This document shows positions 1 to 7,756 of a stretch of 41,079 nt of DNA, in pieces; position 1 is the stretch's first letter; each line of letters opens with the position of its first letter. The notes under the pieces are model-generated. The model had not been told where the DNA came from. It saw only the letters and a list, made by a program, of their open reading frames with translations, and made no database searches. The stretch is from the NCBI GenBank assembly GCA_017502435.1, contig JAFVUZ010000262.1:1-41079 (forward strand). Reading direction: 5' to 3'. The position numbers and the translations under genes are program-made. The DNA comes from Lentisphaeria bacterium. GTDB lineage: Bacteria; Verrucomicrobiota; Lentisphaeria; Victivallales; Victivallaceae.

Positions 1-123
1 ATCGAACATTCCGCCGAAAAAATAGCTAAACACTACACAGCCGCCGACATTCACGCGCTAGCGTCTCATCGCACCGGGTCGTACCCGGCGCCGAGGTTCC
101 GTCTTCGCTACGCTACGCCGTGA
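1..123 (+). CDS. possible 3' end of a gene cut by the window start (recombinase-like tail)
   Basis: Frame 1 is open from the first base to a TGA at 121-123, giving 41 codons or fewer. The peptide contains the string EHSAEKIAKHYTAAD. Its H-x8-Y-T spacing resembles the last box of tyrosine recombinases, where a His is followed nine residues later by the nucleophilic Tyr. The usual Leu-Gly before the His is absent, the stretch is very short, and the frame runs through part of a repeated segment (67-89). The DNA here and up to about 190 is clearly more GC-rich than the rest of the window, which would fit acquired DNA. This could equally be non-coding repeat. Low confidence. Confidence 0.25.
   Translation: MEHSAEKIAKHYTAADIHALASHRTGSYPAPRFRLRYATP
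67..89. repeat. 23-bp segment repeated in inverted orientation at 6192-6214
   Basis: The 23 bases here are the exact reverse complement of 6192-6214. The core is itself a small palindrome, CCGGGT-cgt-ACCCGG, so each copy can fold into a hairpin. Weaker similarity continues on the low-coordinate side of this copy, towards about 45. It forms part of a dispersed intergenic repeat; see 204-243 and 6096-6341. Confidence 0.75.
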
Positions 124-203
124 CAAGGCAGGCGGAGGAACGCGTCAGCGTAAAAGAGAGGCGGGTGGAACGCCGGGCGGCGTAAGCCCCCTTGTAATAA
201 AAA

Positions 204-243
204 ATCAGTCTGCGTTTAGTACACAGCGAAAAATTTAAACTCC
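204..243 (+). repeat. 40-bp segment repeated in direct orientation at 6293-6332
   Basis: Aligned without gaps, 30 of 40 positions match 6293-6332. Both copies begin ATCAGTCT and end TTTAAACTCC. The companion 23-bp segment (67-89) is inverted relative to its partner, while this one is direct. The two copies of the element therefore differ by an internal inversion or by a different assembly of modules. Confidence 0.65.
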
Positions 244-296
244 CGCATAGCAAAATAAACCATTATATTCTGTCTTGATTTAACAATAAAAAATTA

Positions 297-341
297 AGGG
301 CATCGCAAACTTTTTTAAGTTTTGCAACACCCTCTTTTTTT
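297..341 (+). terminator. Rho-independent terminator-like hairpin
   Basis: An imperfect stem pairs AGGG..GCAAAC with GTTTTGCA..CCCT around an A/T-rich loop and is followed at once by CTTTTTTTT. The T tract lies on the + strand, so it would end a transcript entering from before the window and insulate the phosphofructokinase operon. Confidence 0.55.
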
Positions 342-425
342 AACAATAAATATTCATAACAAAACCGTACACAACAAACAGAAGAATATCTGACACTCAA
401 ATTCTGCTTATTATAAAATTATTCC

Positions 426-454
426 TTGATTTTTTAAAAACAGTGCATTATATT
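426..454 (+). promoter_or_regulatory. sigma70-like promoter for the pfk-floA operon
   Basis: TTGATT (426-431) and TATATT (449-454) are separated by 17 bases. The -10 box lies about 43 bases before the ATG at 498. No other good candidate lies between the terminator at 297-341 and the gene. Read by eye against the consensus only. Confidence 0.6.
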
Positions 455-497
455 ATTGAAAAGGAAAATTTTTCACACATAAATCAAGGAGATTTTT

Positions 498-1796
498 ATG
501 GATATAAAAGATTTTGAAGTAGGCCGTATCGGTGAATGCCGGATACAGAACCCGATACGTCATGCAGATTTTGTTGATGATCACAGACGGGTGATTTACC
601 CTGCTGAAATCGGTGTTATCAAACAATATCTCGATAAATTTGATAAACTTCCAAGTTTTGAAGCTGCCGGTATCCGTTCCAAAATTTTCCATGATCCTGC
701 ATGGAGCAAAGCAGCAATCATTACCGCCGGCGGTCTCTGTCCGGGGCTGAATCACGTTATCAAATTTCTTACCCGCACTCTCCGTGCTGATTACAAAATA
801 CCGGTCGTCTACGGCATCCGTTACGGTTACAGAGGACTTATTCCCGATTATCACCATGAGCCTATGATACTTACCGAAGACAATGTTGACGATCTGCATG
901 AAGCCGGCGGTTCCATCCTCGGTTCATCCAGAGGCAGACAGGATGAGGAGGCTATGGTTGATACTCTGGTTCGAATGAATATCAACCTCGTTTTCTGCAT
1001 CGGCGGCGACGGTACGCTCCGCTGTGCCCATGACATCGCCCAGGTGATCAAAAAACGTAAACTTGCCATCAGCATTGTCGGTATTCCGAAAACCATCGAC
1101 AATGATATTTCATTTATTGATAAATCTTTCGGCTTTGAAACTGCGGTCTATTCAACCGGTTCTTTTATCAGTGCAGCCCACAATGAGGCAAAAGGAGCTT
1201 ACAACGGCATCGGTCTTATCAAAGTAATGGGCAGAGATTCCGGCTTCATCGCAGCATACGCCACACTTGCCAACAGTCATATCAATTACTGTCTGATTCC
1301 GGAAGCACCGTTGATTCTCGACGGTGCAGGGCTTGACGCATTTCTCCCCAACCTCGAAAACCGCCTCAACCAGAAACACCATGCAGTCATCATTGTTGCA
1401 GAGGGAACCGGTCAGGATCTCTTCAAAAATCAGGAACGCAAAAAAGATGCTTCCGGCAATATTCTGCACAATGACATCGGTTTGCTGCTCAAAGAAAAAA
1501 TCATTGAATATTTCAAAAACAAAGATATTGAAATCAATCTCAAATATTTTGATCCGTCTTATGCGATCCGCAGTGTTCCTGCTCGCGGAACCGATGCAGT
1601 TTTCTGTGCCATGCTCGCCCAGAATGCGGTTCATGCGGCAATGGCGGGCAGAACGGATATTGTAGTCGGGCACTGGCATGAACATTTTACTCACGTCCCC
1701 ATCACGCTGGCAACCAGACAACGCCGTAAAATAGATCTCAAAAGCCAGTTGTGGAACAGTGTCAAATCCGCCACATGGCTGTACAAAAAAGGATAA
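498..1796 (+). CDS. 6-phosphofructokinase, plant/trypanosome-like group
   Basis: Phosphorylates fructose 6-phosphate to fructose 1,6-bisphosphate in cytoplasmic glycolysis. The 432-residue protein has the family landmarks: an ITAGGLCPGLN-type glycine loop near 76-85, GGDGT at 169-173, PKTIDND at 197-203 (catalytic Asp region), and a substrate-binding VMGRDSGFIA segment. Gly after GGD is the state of ATP-dependent enzymes, whereas PPi-dependent enzymes carry Asp there. Lys in PKTIDND is typical of PPi-PFKs but also occurs in plant and trypanosomatid ATP-PFKs, which this enzyme resembles overall. ATP is therefore the likelier phosphoryl donor, but this is inference. AAGGAG sits six bases before the ATG. 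It is the first gene of a five-gene operon; the next gene starts two bases after its stop. Confidence 0.93.
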   Translation: MDIKDFEVGRIGECRIQNPIRHADFVDDHRRVIYPAEIGVIKQYLDKFDKLPSFEAAGIRSKIFHDPAWSKAAIITAGGLCPGLNHVIKFLTRTLRADYKIPVVYGIRYGYRGLIPDYHHEPMILTEDNVDDLHEAGGSILGSSRGRQDEEAMVDTLVRMNINLVFCIGGDGTLRCAHDIAQVIKKRKLAISIVGIPKTIDNDISFIDKSFGFETAVYSTGSFISAAHNEAKGAYNGIGLIKVMGRDSGFIAAYATLANSHINYCLIPEAPLILDGAGLDAFLPNLENRLNQKHHAVIIVAEGTGQDLFKNQERKKDASGNILHNDIGLLLKEKIIEYFKNKDIEINLKYFDPSYAIRSVPARGTDAVFCAMLAQNAVHAAMAGRTDIVVGHWHEHFTHVPITLATRQRRKIDLKSQLWNSVKSATWLYKKG

Positions 1797-1798
1797 AT

Positions 1799-3688
1799 AT
1801 GATAAAATCTTTTTATTTACGGATGTTTTTTATCGGTCTGCCGGGACTTTATTTTGCAATATGGCTGAGCCGTTTTTCATTGAGCATGGTCAATGCCATG
1901 CCGTATTATTACGGGATGCTGATGACTGCAGTAAGTTTATTCTGCGGTATGCTGATAGGCTTTACGATGTACATTCCGTTTTCAGATTTTTTCCGCAAAA
2001 ACAGCATAGAGATATTTCTGCTGGAGTTCATGCTGCTTTTTACCGGTCACATATTTGACTGGATGGATGCCGGAATAAATACAAAAACAGAAATAATCTA
2101 TTATTTTGCAGCTCTCTGTTCCATAGGGTTCTGCGGCAGTATCGGCAATCAGATTCCGGAAAAAAAAGAACGGAATATGCTTTTGTATGCCTTTCTCTGC
2201 GGCAGTATTCTGTCATATTTTATCGGAGTCAAATACTTTGAACAGTCCCATCTTGATTTGTATCTCGGCATTCCGGTATTCATAATACTGCTGGCAAACA
2301 GGATAATTTTTGCCGATTCACGCAGTGTGCCCAAAATAATAACTGCTGTACTGCTGGCGGCAATATGTTCAGTAATGGCGATTGCAACCTATATCAAAGA
2401 CAGCCGTAATTCCGGCGAACTGGCATTGCTCGGCTATACCAAAACGCTCCAAAAAAACGGCACAACCGATATTATTGACCACAAAAACCGTCTTATTGCA
2501 GATATAAAAACTAAAAGTCTGCAAAATACGGCAGATTTGCTGGTCTATCAACTTCAAACCAACAAAAAACAAATGGATGTACTTTTTATCGGGTATCCCG
2601 GCAGTATAACCCCGGTTTACTTTTTTAAATCTCCGTTTGTCAAAAAAGTTGATACCTATTTCTGGGAACTTTTCACTCCAAAAGGTTATGTCCATGCAAC
2701 AGTTGGACCGAATATTTTCTACCGTTCGCAATGGGATATTTTCAAACTTTTCAAAAAACACCGATACGATTTGATTGTGATTGAAAATATGCCGGAAGAA
2801 AGCGTTTCCAGCCGCAGAATTTTTCTCCATTATGCAAAAAAACTGCTGAAATCTCCGCATGGTATAATTGCTTATCCGGAAATAATCGCCCGCAAATATG
2901 ACGGAACTTACATCAAAATAACCTCGGAATCTCCGCTGGTCATGCTCAACGGCAGTGAAACTTCAACCGATTCAAAAATTCTGGAAAAACGTTATGCCGC
3001 TTTCATCAGTGAAACTGTCGGTATTCCATCATCCGTACGCAGTCAGCAGAATATTCCGATCAAAATGATAACTGAATTTAATTCTGAAAATTCAACCGCA
3101 CCTCATGCAGATATAAAATTTCAATCCATCCTGCCGACTCCGGTCTTTCATCTGCTGCTGTGGATACTGCTGGGATTTTACCTCGTTTTCAGACTTTTCA
3201 AATGCAGATACAAAAACAATCAAAACAATTTTTTCGCATTTGAAGCAGGTTTCAGTTTCAGCGTAATCATTTTCAGTTGTCTCATGCTTTTGTCTGAGCT
3301 GCGGCTGGTCTATCCGTATTTTTCACCGGCACTTTTCGGCATATCAGTATTGATCATGCTGCCATTGCAGGGCAAAAAAATCAACTTCCTGCTGCAGACT
3401 GCTCTTTTGCTCATACTTGTTTATCTGACCTCAATAACATTTGTCAGAATGTTTCAGCCGATATATGTATTGCCGCTGCTGCTGCCGATGGCATTTCTCG
3501 GACTGGCAGGGACATTGCATGACTGCAGCAGAGGTCAAAACCAGACAAGTATGAAATCACAAATCTCATTTGCAAGCGGAGTGATTCTGACTCTGCTTCT
3601 GCTGCTTTTTGCAAAAAACAACAATCTGTATCCGACATTGATTTATACTGCAATAATTTCCCGTCTTCTCTATTACTTTAAAATATAA
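1799..3688 (+). CDS. polytopic membrane protein with a soluble middle domain (spermidine-synthase-like architecture)
   Basis: About 629 residues. I chose the ATG at 1799, two bases after the phosphofructokinase stop and preceded by AAAAGGA; an in-frame start at 1751 would overlap that gene. The first ~200 residues form about six hydrophobic helices. A soluble stretch of some 270 residues follows, then five or six more helices close the protein. The soluble part begins with a Rossmann-like strand ([11 protein letters not shown]) and later has [12 protein letters not shown]. This recalls the aminopropyltransferase-like domain of bacterial fused membrane/spermidine-synthase proteins. The Asp-rich catalytic loop of real spermidine synthases is not evident, so I do not assign that reaction. 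The location is the cytoplasmic membrane. The operon position next to two flotillins suggests a membrane-organisation context, but function is unknown. Confidence 0.8.
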   Translation: MIKSFYLRMFFIGLPGLYFAIWLSRFSLSMVNAMPYYYGMLMTAVSLFCGMLIGFTMYIPFSDFFRKNSIEIFLLEFMLLFTGHIFDWMDAGINTKTEIIYYFAALCSIGFCGSIGNQIPEKKERNMLLYAFLCGSILSYFIGVKYFEQSHLDLYLGIPVFIILLANRIIFADSRSVPKIITAVLLAAICSVMAIATYIKDSRNSGELALLGYTKTLQKNGTTDIIDHKNRLIADIKTKSLQNTADLLVYQLQTNKKQMDVLFIGYPGSITPVYFFKSPFVKKVDTYFWELFTPKGYVHATVGPNIFYRSQWDIFKLFKKHRYDLIVIENMPEESVSSRRIFLHYAKKLLKSPHGIIAYPEIIARKYDGTYIKITSESPLVMLNGSETSTDSKILEKRYAAFISETVGIPSSVRSQQNIPIKMITEFNSENSTAPHADIKFQSILPTPVFHLLLWILLGFYLVFRLFKCRYKNNQNNFFAFEAGFSFSVIIFSCLMLLSELRLVYPYFSPALFGISVLIMLPLQGKKINFLLQTALLLILVYLTSITFVRMFQPIYVLPLLLPMAFLGLAGTLHDCSRGQNQTSMKSQISFASGVILTLLLLLFAKNNNLYPTLIYTAIISRLLYYFKI

Positions 3689-3708
3689 AAACAAAGGAGG
3701 AAAAAAAT

Positions 3709-4590
3709 ATGATTCCTTACATCATTCTCGGAGCTGCAATTTTATTTATTCTCTACCTGTTTTTGGTAGTGATACCGGTCAGGCACTGGATCGCAGCGAT
3801 TTTTTCAGGTGTTCATGTCAGTATTTTTTCACTGATAGGGATGCGTTTGCGGCAGGTTCCACCTCAACTGATCGTTGATGCCATGATCCAGACCCGCAAA
3901 GCCGGACTCAATATTACATCCGACATTCTGGAAGCTCATTTTCTGGCTGGCGGCAATGTTCTGCGAGTTGTTTCCGCACTGGTTGCTGCGGATAAAGCGG
4001 GCATGGATTTATCTGTTGAACGTGCCACCGCAATCGACCTTGCCGGACGTGATGTCCTCGAAGCAGTCAAAATGTCAGTCAACCCCAAGGTTATTGAAAC
4101 CCCGGAGGTCGCCGCTGTCGCCAAAGACGGCATTCAGGTCAAAGCCATTGCCCGTGTCACTGTCCGTGCCAACATTGACCGTTTGATCGGCGGTGCGGGT
4201 GAACAAACCATTCTCGCCCGCGTCGGCGAAGGCATTGTAACTACCATCGGCTCGTCTGAAAATCATAAAAAAGTTCTGGAAAACCCCGATATGATTTCAA
4301 CCACAGTTCTCAACAAAGGTCTCGACTCCGGCACTGCTTTTGAAATCCTCTCAATCGACATCGCCGACGTCAATATCGGCAAAAATATCGGTGCACAACT
4401 TCAAACCGATCAGGCAAATGCCGACAAAAATATCGCTCAGGCAAAAGCCGAAGAACGCCGTGCCATGGCCGTTGCATCCGAACAGGAAATGAAAGCAAAA
4501 ATCAGCGAAATGCGGGCTCTGCTCGTTGAAAAAGAAGCCGCAGTACCGCTGGCACTTGCCCAGGCATTCCGCAACGCAAACAATAATTGA
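3709..4590 (+). CDS. floA: flotillin-like protein FloA, first copy (short C-terminus)
   Basis: Bacterial FloA scaffolds functional membrane microdomains. The protein has an N-terminal hydrophobic hairpin (residues ~2-45), the conserved [10 protein letters not shown] segment, an SPFH/band-7-like core with [20 protein letters not shown] and ARVTVRAN, the [16 protein letters not shown] stretch, and an Ala/Glu/Lys-rich coiled coil that starts near [17 protein letters not shown]. It stops after 293 residues. The downstream copy and typical FloA proteins have about 30 more, including the MDYYNMKNI region. No continuation is visible in another frame after the TGA, so this looks like a genuine shortened paralogue, not a frameshift. 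AAAGGAGG lies just upstream of the ATG. No NfeD partner gene is present. Confidence 0.93.
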   Translation: MIPYIILGAAILFILYLFLVVIPVRHWIAAIFSGVHVSIFSLIGMRLRQVPPQLIVDAMIQTRKAGLNITSDILEAHFLAGGNVLRVVSALVAADKAGMDLSVERATAIDLAGRDVLEAVKMSVNPKVIETPEVAAVAKDGIQVKAIARVTVRANIDRLIGGAGEQTILARVGEGIVTTIGSSENHKKVLENPDMISTTVLNKGLDSGTAFEILSIDIADVNIGKNIGAQLQTDQANADKNIAQAKAEERRAMAVASEQEMKAKISEMRALLVEKEAAVPLALAQAFRNANNN

Positions 4591-4618
4591 ACTGTTAAAA
4601 TGAAAGGATTTTTATAAT

Positions 4619-5602
4619 ATGAGCACACTTCTCTGGATTCTGCTGATTGCAGCAATTATTTTAATTCTGATACTTTTTTGCGTAATAATTCCGATTCCGC
4701 TGTGGATTGCAGCGGTCTTTTCCGGAGTCAGAGTCAAAATTTCAAGTCTGATCGGTATGCGTTTACGCAGAGTGCCGCCGCAGATAATCCTTTCCGCCAT
4801 GATTCAGGCAAAAAAAGCCGACTTGCATGATGTTACAAGTGATGCACTCGAAGCCCATTATCTTGCCGGAGGTCATGTTTTACGGGTTATTTTCGCACTT
4901 GTTGCCGCTGACAAGGCACGGATTCCGCTGACTTTGCAGAAAGCTACCGCCATCGACCTCGCCGGACGTGACGTACTGGATGCAGTAAAAATGTCCGTCA
5001 ACCCCAGAGTTATTGAAACTCCGATGGTTACAGCTGTCGCACAGGACGGTATTCAGCTGATTGCCATTGCCCGCATTACAGTCCGGGCAAATATCGACCG
5101 TCTGGTCGGCGGTGCAGGCGAAGAAACTATTCTCGCCCGTGTCGGCGAAGGTATTGTTACAACAATCGGTTCGTCCGATACTCATAAAAAAGTTCTTGAA
5201 AATCCCGATATGATTTCAAAAACCGTTTTGAGCAAAGGTCTCGACTCCGGAACTGCTTTTGAAATCCTCTCCATTGACATCGCCGATGTCGATGTCGGCA
5301 AAAATATCGGTGCCGAACTCCAGATGGCACAGGCTAATGCCGACAAGGAAATCGCCCAGGCAAAAGCCGAAGAAAGACGCTCAATGGCTATCGCTTATGA
5401 ACAGGAAATGCGTGCCAGGATCCGTGAAATGGAGGCAAAAGTCGTCGAAGCCGAAGCACAGGTTCCGCAGGCAATTTCCGAAGCCCTCAACAGCGGCAAA
5501 CTCGGCATCATGGACTATTACAATATGAAAAATATCATGGCTGATACTGATATGCGTCATTCTATCGCTCATCCTGTCAGCAGTAAACAGCAAGGCAAAT
5601 AA
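4619..5602 (+). CDS. floA: flotillin-like protein FloA, second copy (full length)
   Basis: A tandem paralogue of the preceding gene, 327 residues. It shares the membrane hairpin, [38 protein letters not shown] and [15 protein letters not shown] with it, followed by a coiled coil of alternating Ala/Glu/Lys/Arg. It keeps the family's C-terminal segment [16 protein letters not shown], which the first copy lacks. FloA proteins oligomerise at the inner face of the cytoplasmic membrane; hetero-oligomers of the two copies are plausible but inferred. AAAGGA lies ten bases before the ATG. The gap to the first copy is 28 bases, and the next gene starts three bases after the stop. Confidence 0.94.
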   Translation: MSTLLWILLIAAIILILILFCVIIPIPLWIAAVFSGVRVKISSLIGMRLRRVPPQIILSAMIQAKKADLHDVTSDALEAHYLAGGHVLRVIFALVAADKARIPLTLQKATAIDLAGRDVLDAVKMSVNPRVIETPMVTAVAQDGIQLIAIARITVRANIDRLVGGAGEETILARVGEGIVTTIGSSDTHKKVLENPDMISKTVLSKGLDSGTAFEILSIDIADVDVGKNIGAELQMAQANADKEIAQAKAEERRSMAIAYEQEMRARIREMEAKVVEAEAQVPQAISEALNSGKLGIMDYYNMKNIMADTDMRHSIAHPVSSKQQGK

Positions 5603-5605
5603 AAT

Positions 5606-6067
5606 ATGGATGACTGGTTTGATTTAATAATATTTGCAATCGTCATCATTGCAAATATAATTGGCGGCATAGTCAAAATAAAACAAAAGAAAAAGGCGGT
5701 AAAAAAACTCGGTTTGCCGCCTGCAGAACCGGTGGAATATTCAGAAGAACTTACTGAAGAAGAATTTTTTGAACAGCTTGAAACTGAATTTGCAGAAGAA
5801 AATATTCCGCAAACTAATTATGAAACACCTCAAAATGTTCAAAATATTCCCTTCCCCGCCACTACTGCTGCAAATGCCCCCTGCACCGACTGCCCTCCGG
5901 GGAAAAATGACAATTTCTGTCCGGTACAGGAAATGCAGGTCGAAGATCTCGATGCAGAGGAAAATGACTCCTTTGACTACGGCGAATTTATGCGTACACA
6001 TGGACGTGAAGCCTTTATTCTTGCCGAAATAATCCTCCCCGCAAACTCCCGTCAGTCTCAATGCTGA
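5606..6067 (+). CDS. small acidic membrane-anchored protein following floA
   Basis: 153 residues. A single N-terminal transmembrane helix (about 6-25, IIFAIVIIANIIGGIV) is followed by a basic stop-transfer stretch (KIKQKKKAVKK). An acidic, low-complexity cytoplasmic region comes next, with EELTEEEFFEQLETEF and several Asn/Pro/Thr-rich parts. The protein ends with EAFILAEIILPANSR. I do not recognise a named family. A C-terminal EAF(I/V)L-x-EI-x-P-x-x-R type ending recurs, to my recollection, in short membrane proteins near flotillin genes of PVC bacteria, but that needs a search. It starts three bases after the second floA with no strong ribosome binding site, so translational coupling is likely. 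It may be a FloA partner occupying the place NfeD has in other genomes. Confidence 0.75.
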   Translation: MDDWFDLIIFAIVIIANIIGGIVKIKQKKKAVKKLGLPPAEPVEYSEELTEEEFFEQLETEFAEENIPQTNYETPQNVQNIPFPATTAANAPCTDCPPGKNDNFCPVQEMQVEDLDAEENDSFDYGEFMRTHGREAFILAEIILPANSRQSQC

Positions 6068-6095
6068 ATTTTCAGCACATCAAATCAAAAACAGA

Positions 6096-6341
6096 GAGTT
6101 TAAAGAGTTTGGCAGTGTACTGAATTTGCATGGGCTTGCCCCCGCCCATTTATTCTTTCGGGGGGCTGGCTGCACCCCCTGAAACCCCGCAGCCGGGTAC
6201 GACCCGGTGCGATGTAACACTGTGGCGTGATGTCCGGCTATTTTCCAACAGACTCCGCCACATTGTGAGAGAGCAAGCTCTTTTTTTTATTTATCAGTCT
6301 ACGTTCAGGCTCCAGCCAATTCTTTAAACTCCTTAAACTCC
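6096..6341. repeat. MITE-like intergenic element
   Basis: This fills most of the gene-free stretch 6068-6380. The ends are imperfect inverted repeats: GAGTTTAAAGAGTTT at 6096-6110 pairs with the complement of the TTAAACTCCTTAAACTCC run at 6324-6341. Inside are a C-run/G-run hairpin (CCCCCG..CGGGGG, about 6137-6167), the 23-bp segment 6192-6214 that recurs inverted at 67-89, and a hairpin joining TGTGGCG (6221) to CGCCACA (6256-6262). The 40-bp segment 6293-6332 also lies here and recurs directly at 204-243. No transposase reading frame is seen. The composition is much richer in G+C than the flanking DNA. Confidence 0.55.
6265..6289 (+). terminator. possible terminator of the pfk-floA operon
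   Basis: A short AGAG-CAAG-CTCT hairpin is followed by eight T residues on the + strand, just downstream of a larger imperfect hairpin (about 6218-6262). The stem is only four base pairs, so efficiency is doubtful. The only other candidate is a TGCTGA/TCAGCA hairpin over the stop codon at 6062-6077, which has no T tract. Confidence 0.35.
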
Positions 6342-6368
6342 CTAAACTCCTTAATTTCCTTATCTTCC
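6324..6368. repeat. 9-bp tandem repeat, five units
   Basis: Five consecutive 9-mers: TTAAACTCC, TTAAACTCC, CTAAACTCC, TTAATTTCC and TTATCTTCC. The first two are identical and the later ones decay. The array ends 12 bases before the stop codon of the fumarase beta subunit on the opposite strand. Confidence 0.7.
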
Positions 6369-6380
6369 TGCTATAAGGTC

Positions 6381-6905
6381 TTATTTATAAAGATTTTTAC
6401 CGTAACAGTCAATGGCAACAACAAGTTTGAAGTCTTCGACTTCCAGACGGTAAATCGCTTCCGGTCCGAGGTCGTCAAATGCAACGACTTCAGCTTTTTT
6501 GATACATTTGGCAATAAGAGCAGCAGCACCGCCCGGAGCGGCAAAATAAACGCACGGGTCCTGCTGCATAGCTTCAACTACATTGGCGGCACGGTTGCCC
6601 TTGCCAATCATTCCGGTCAATCCGCATTCATGGATCAACCGGGGAGAATAAGCATCCATACGTCCGCTGGTAGTAGGACCTGCACTGCCGATTACCTGAC
6701 CGGGTTTGTCGGGACAGGGACCGACAAAATAGATAACCTGATCTTTTAAATCTGCAGGAAGTTCTCTGCCTTCATCCAGCAATGCACACAAACGCTTATG
6801 AGCGGCATCACGGCCGGTATAAATCACACCGGAAAGCATAACTTCTTCACCGGCACGCAATTCTCTGACCATTTCACGGGTCAACGGGGTAGTGATTTTT
6901 TTCAT
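6381..6905 (-). CDS. fumB: class I fumarate hydratase, beta subunit (C-terminal part)
   Basis: Forms the second half of the two-subunit, iron-sulfur class I fumarase that interconverts fumarate and malate. The 174-residue protein shows TGRDAAHKRL, then GPCPDKPGQVIGSAGPTTSGRMD, a GKGNR segment and PGGAAAL, all characteristic of the fumarase/tartrate dehydratase beta fold. I chose the ATG at 6905, which has AAGGAGA upstream; an in-frame start at 6938 would lie inside the alpha gene. It begins one base after the alpha-subunit stop, so the two are co-translated. L-tartrate dehydratase is the alternative reading; it cannot be excluded from sequence alone. The symbol is generic. Confidence 0.9.
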   Translation of the reverse strand: MKKITTPLTREMVRELRAGEEVMLSGVIYTGRDAAHKRLCALLDEGRELPADLKDQVIYFVGPCPDKPGQVIGSAGPTTSGRMDAYSPRLIHECGLTGMIGKGNRAANVVEAMQQDPCVYFAAPGGAAALIAKCIKKAEVVAFDDLGPEAIYRLEVEDFKLVVAIDCYGKNLYK

Positions 6906-6906
6906 T

Positions 6907-7752
6907 TCAAATCTCCTTTTCCACGTGTCTTGCGGCATGACAGTTCAAATTCACTGCACAGGGCAGACTGGCAATATGACAGGGATGAAATTCGATATGA
7001 ACTGCGAGTGCGGTTGTATCGCCGCCAAGTCCCTGCGGACCGACTCCGGAAGCATTGATTTTTTCAAGAATTTCTTTTTCAAGTTCAGCATAACGCGCAT
7101 CAGAATTTACCGAACCGACCTTGCGGAGCAGTGCTTTTTTGGCAAGGAATGCACATTTTTCAAAAGTACCGCCGATACCGACCCCGACAATAGTCGGCGG
7201 GCACGGATTACCGCCGGCATTTATCACGCTGTTGACAACAAAATCGACGATTCCCTGACGTCCTTCGGAAACTTTGAGCATTTTTATTGCACTCATATTT
7301 TCCGAACCGCCGCCTTTGGGGGCGAAAACTATACGTACTTTATCTCCGGTAACAAAACTGTAATGCACAACGCAAGGAGTATTATCTCTGGTATTTTTAC
7401 GGTCAAACAAAGGATCTGAAACTATGGATTTACGCAAATATCCATCAGTATATCCCTGACGGACACCTTCATTAAATGCCTCATCCCAAGTGCCGTTGTC
7501 AAGCAGAACTTCCTGTCCGATCTCTGCAAAAAAAACAGCAAATCCGGTATCCTGACAAATCGGCATGGCTTCATTGCGGGCAATAACGGCATTTTCTATG
7601 CACTGATTGAGAAAACTTCTGCCGAGTGTTGAAGATTCTTTTGCTTCAGAATCCTTCAGAGACTGCAGGACATCTTCAGGGAGAAGTGTTGTACCTTCAA
7701 TACAACACTCCCTGACCGTTTTGATAACGTCTTGTTTGGAAATAATTCTCAT
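6907..7752 (-). CDS. fumA: class I fumarate hydratase, alpha subunit (N-terminal, 4Fe-4S)
   Basis: 281 residues. Class I fumarase/tartrate dehydratase alpha subunits bind a 4Fe-4S cluster through three cysteines. Here the candidates are in PICQDTG, GGNPCPP and the FHPCHIASLPC region. NGNP/GGNPCPPTIVGVGIGGTFEKC is typical, as is GGDTTALAVHIEFHPCHIA. The two-subunit form matches enzymes of anaerobes and archaea, while many bacteria have the single-chain form. Oxygen sensitivity would be expected, consistent with an anaerobic life style (inference). The ATG at 7752 lacks a strong ribosome binding site and lies four bases after the upstream transporter stop, so coupling is likely. Confidence 0.92.
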   Translation of the reverse strand: MRIISKQDVIKTVRECCIEGTTLLPEDVLQSLKDSEAKESSTLGRSFLNQCIENAVIARNEAMPICQDTGFAVFFAEIGQEVLLDNGTWDEAFNEGVRQGYTDGYLRKSIVSDPLFDRKNTRDNTPCVVHYSFVTGDKVRIVFAPKGGGSENMSAIKMLKVSEGRQGIVDFVVNSVINAGGNPCPPTIVGVGIGGTFEKCAFLAKKALLRKVGSVNSDARYAELEKEILEKINASGVGPQGLGGDTTALAVHIEFHPCHIASLPCAVNLNCHAARHVEKEI

Positions 7753-7756
7753 TTTT

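Noticed and set aside
1152..1721. A 189-codon open frame on the - strand
   Set aside because: It is antisense to phosphofructokinase with no independent support.
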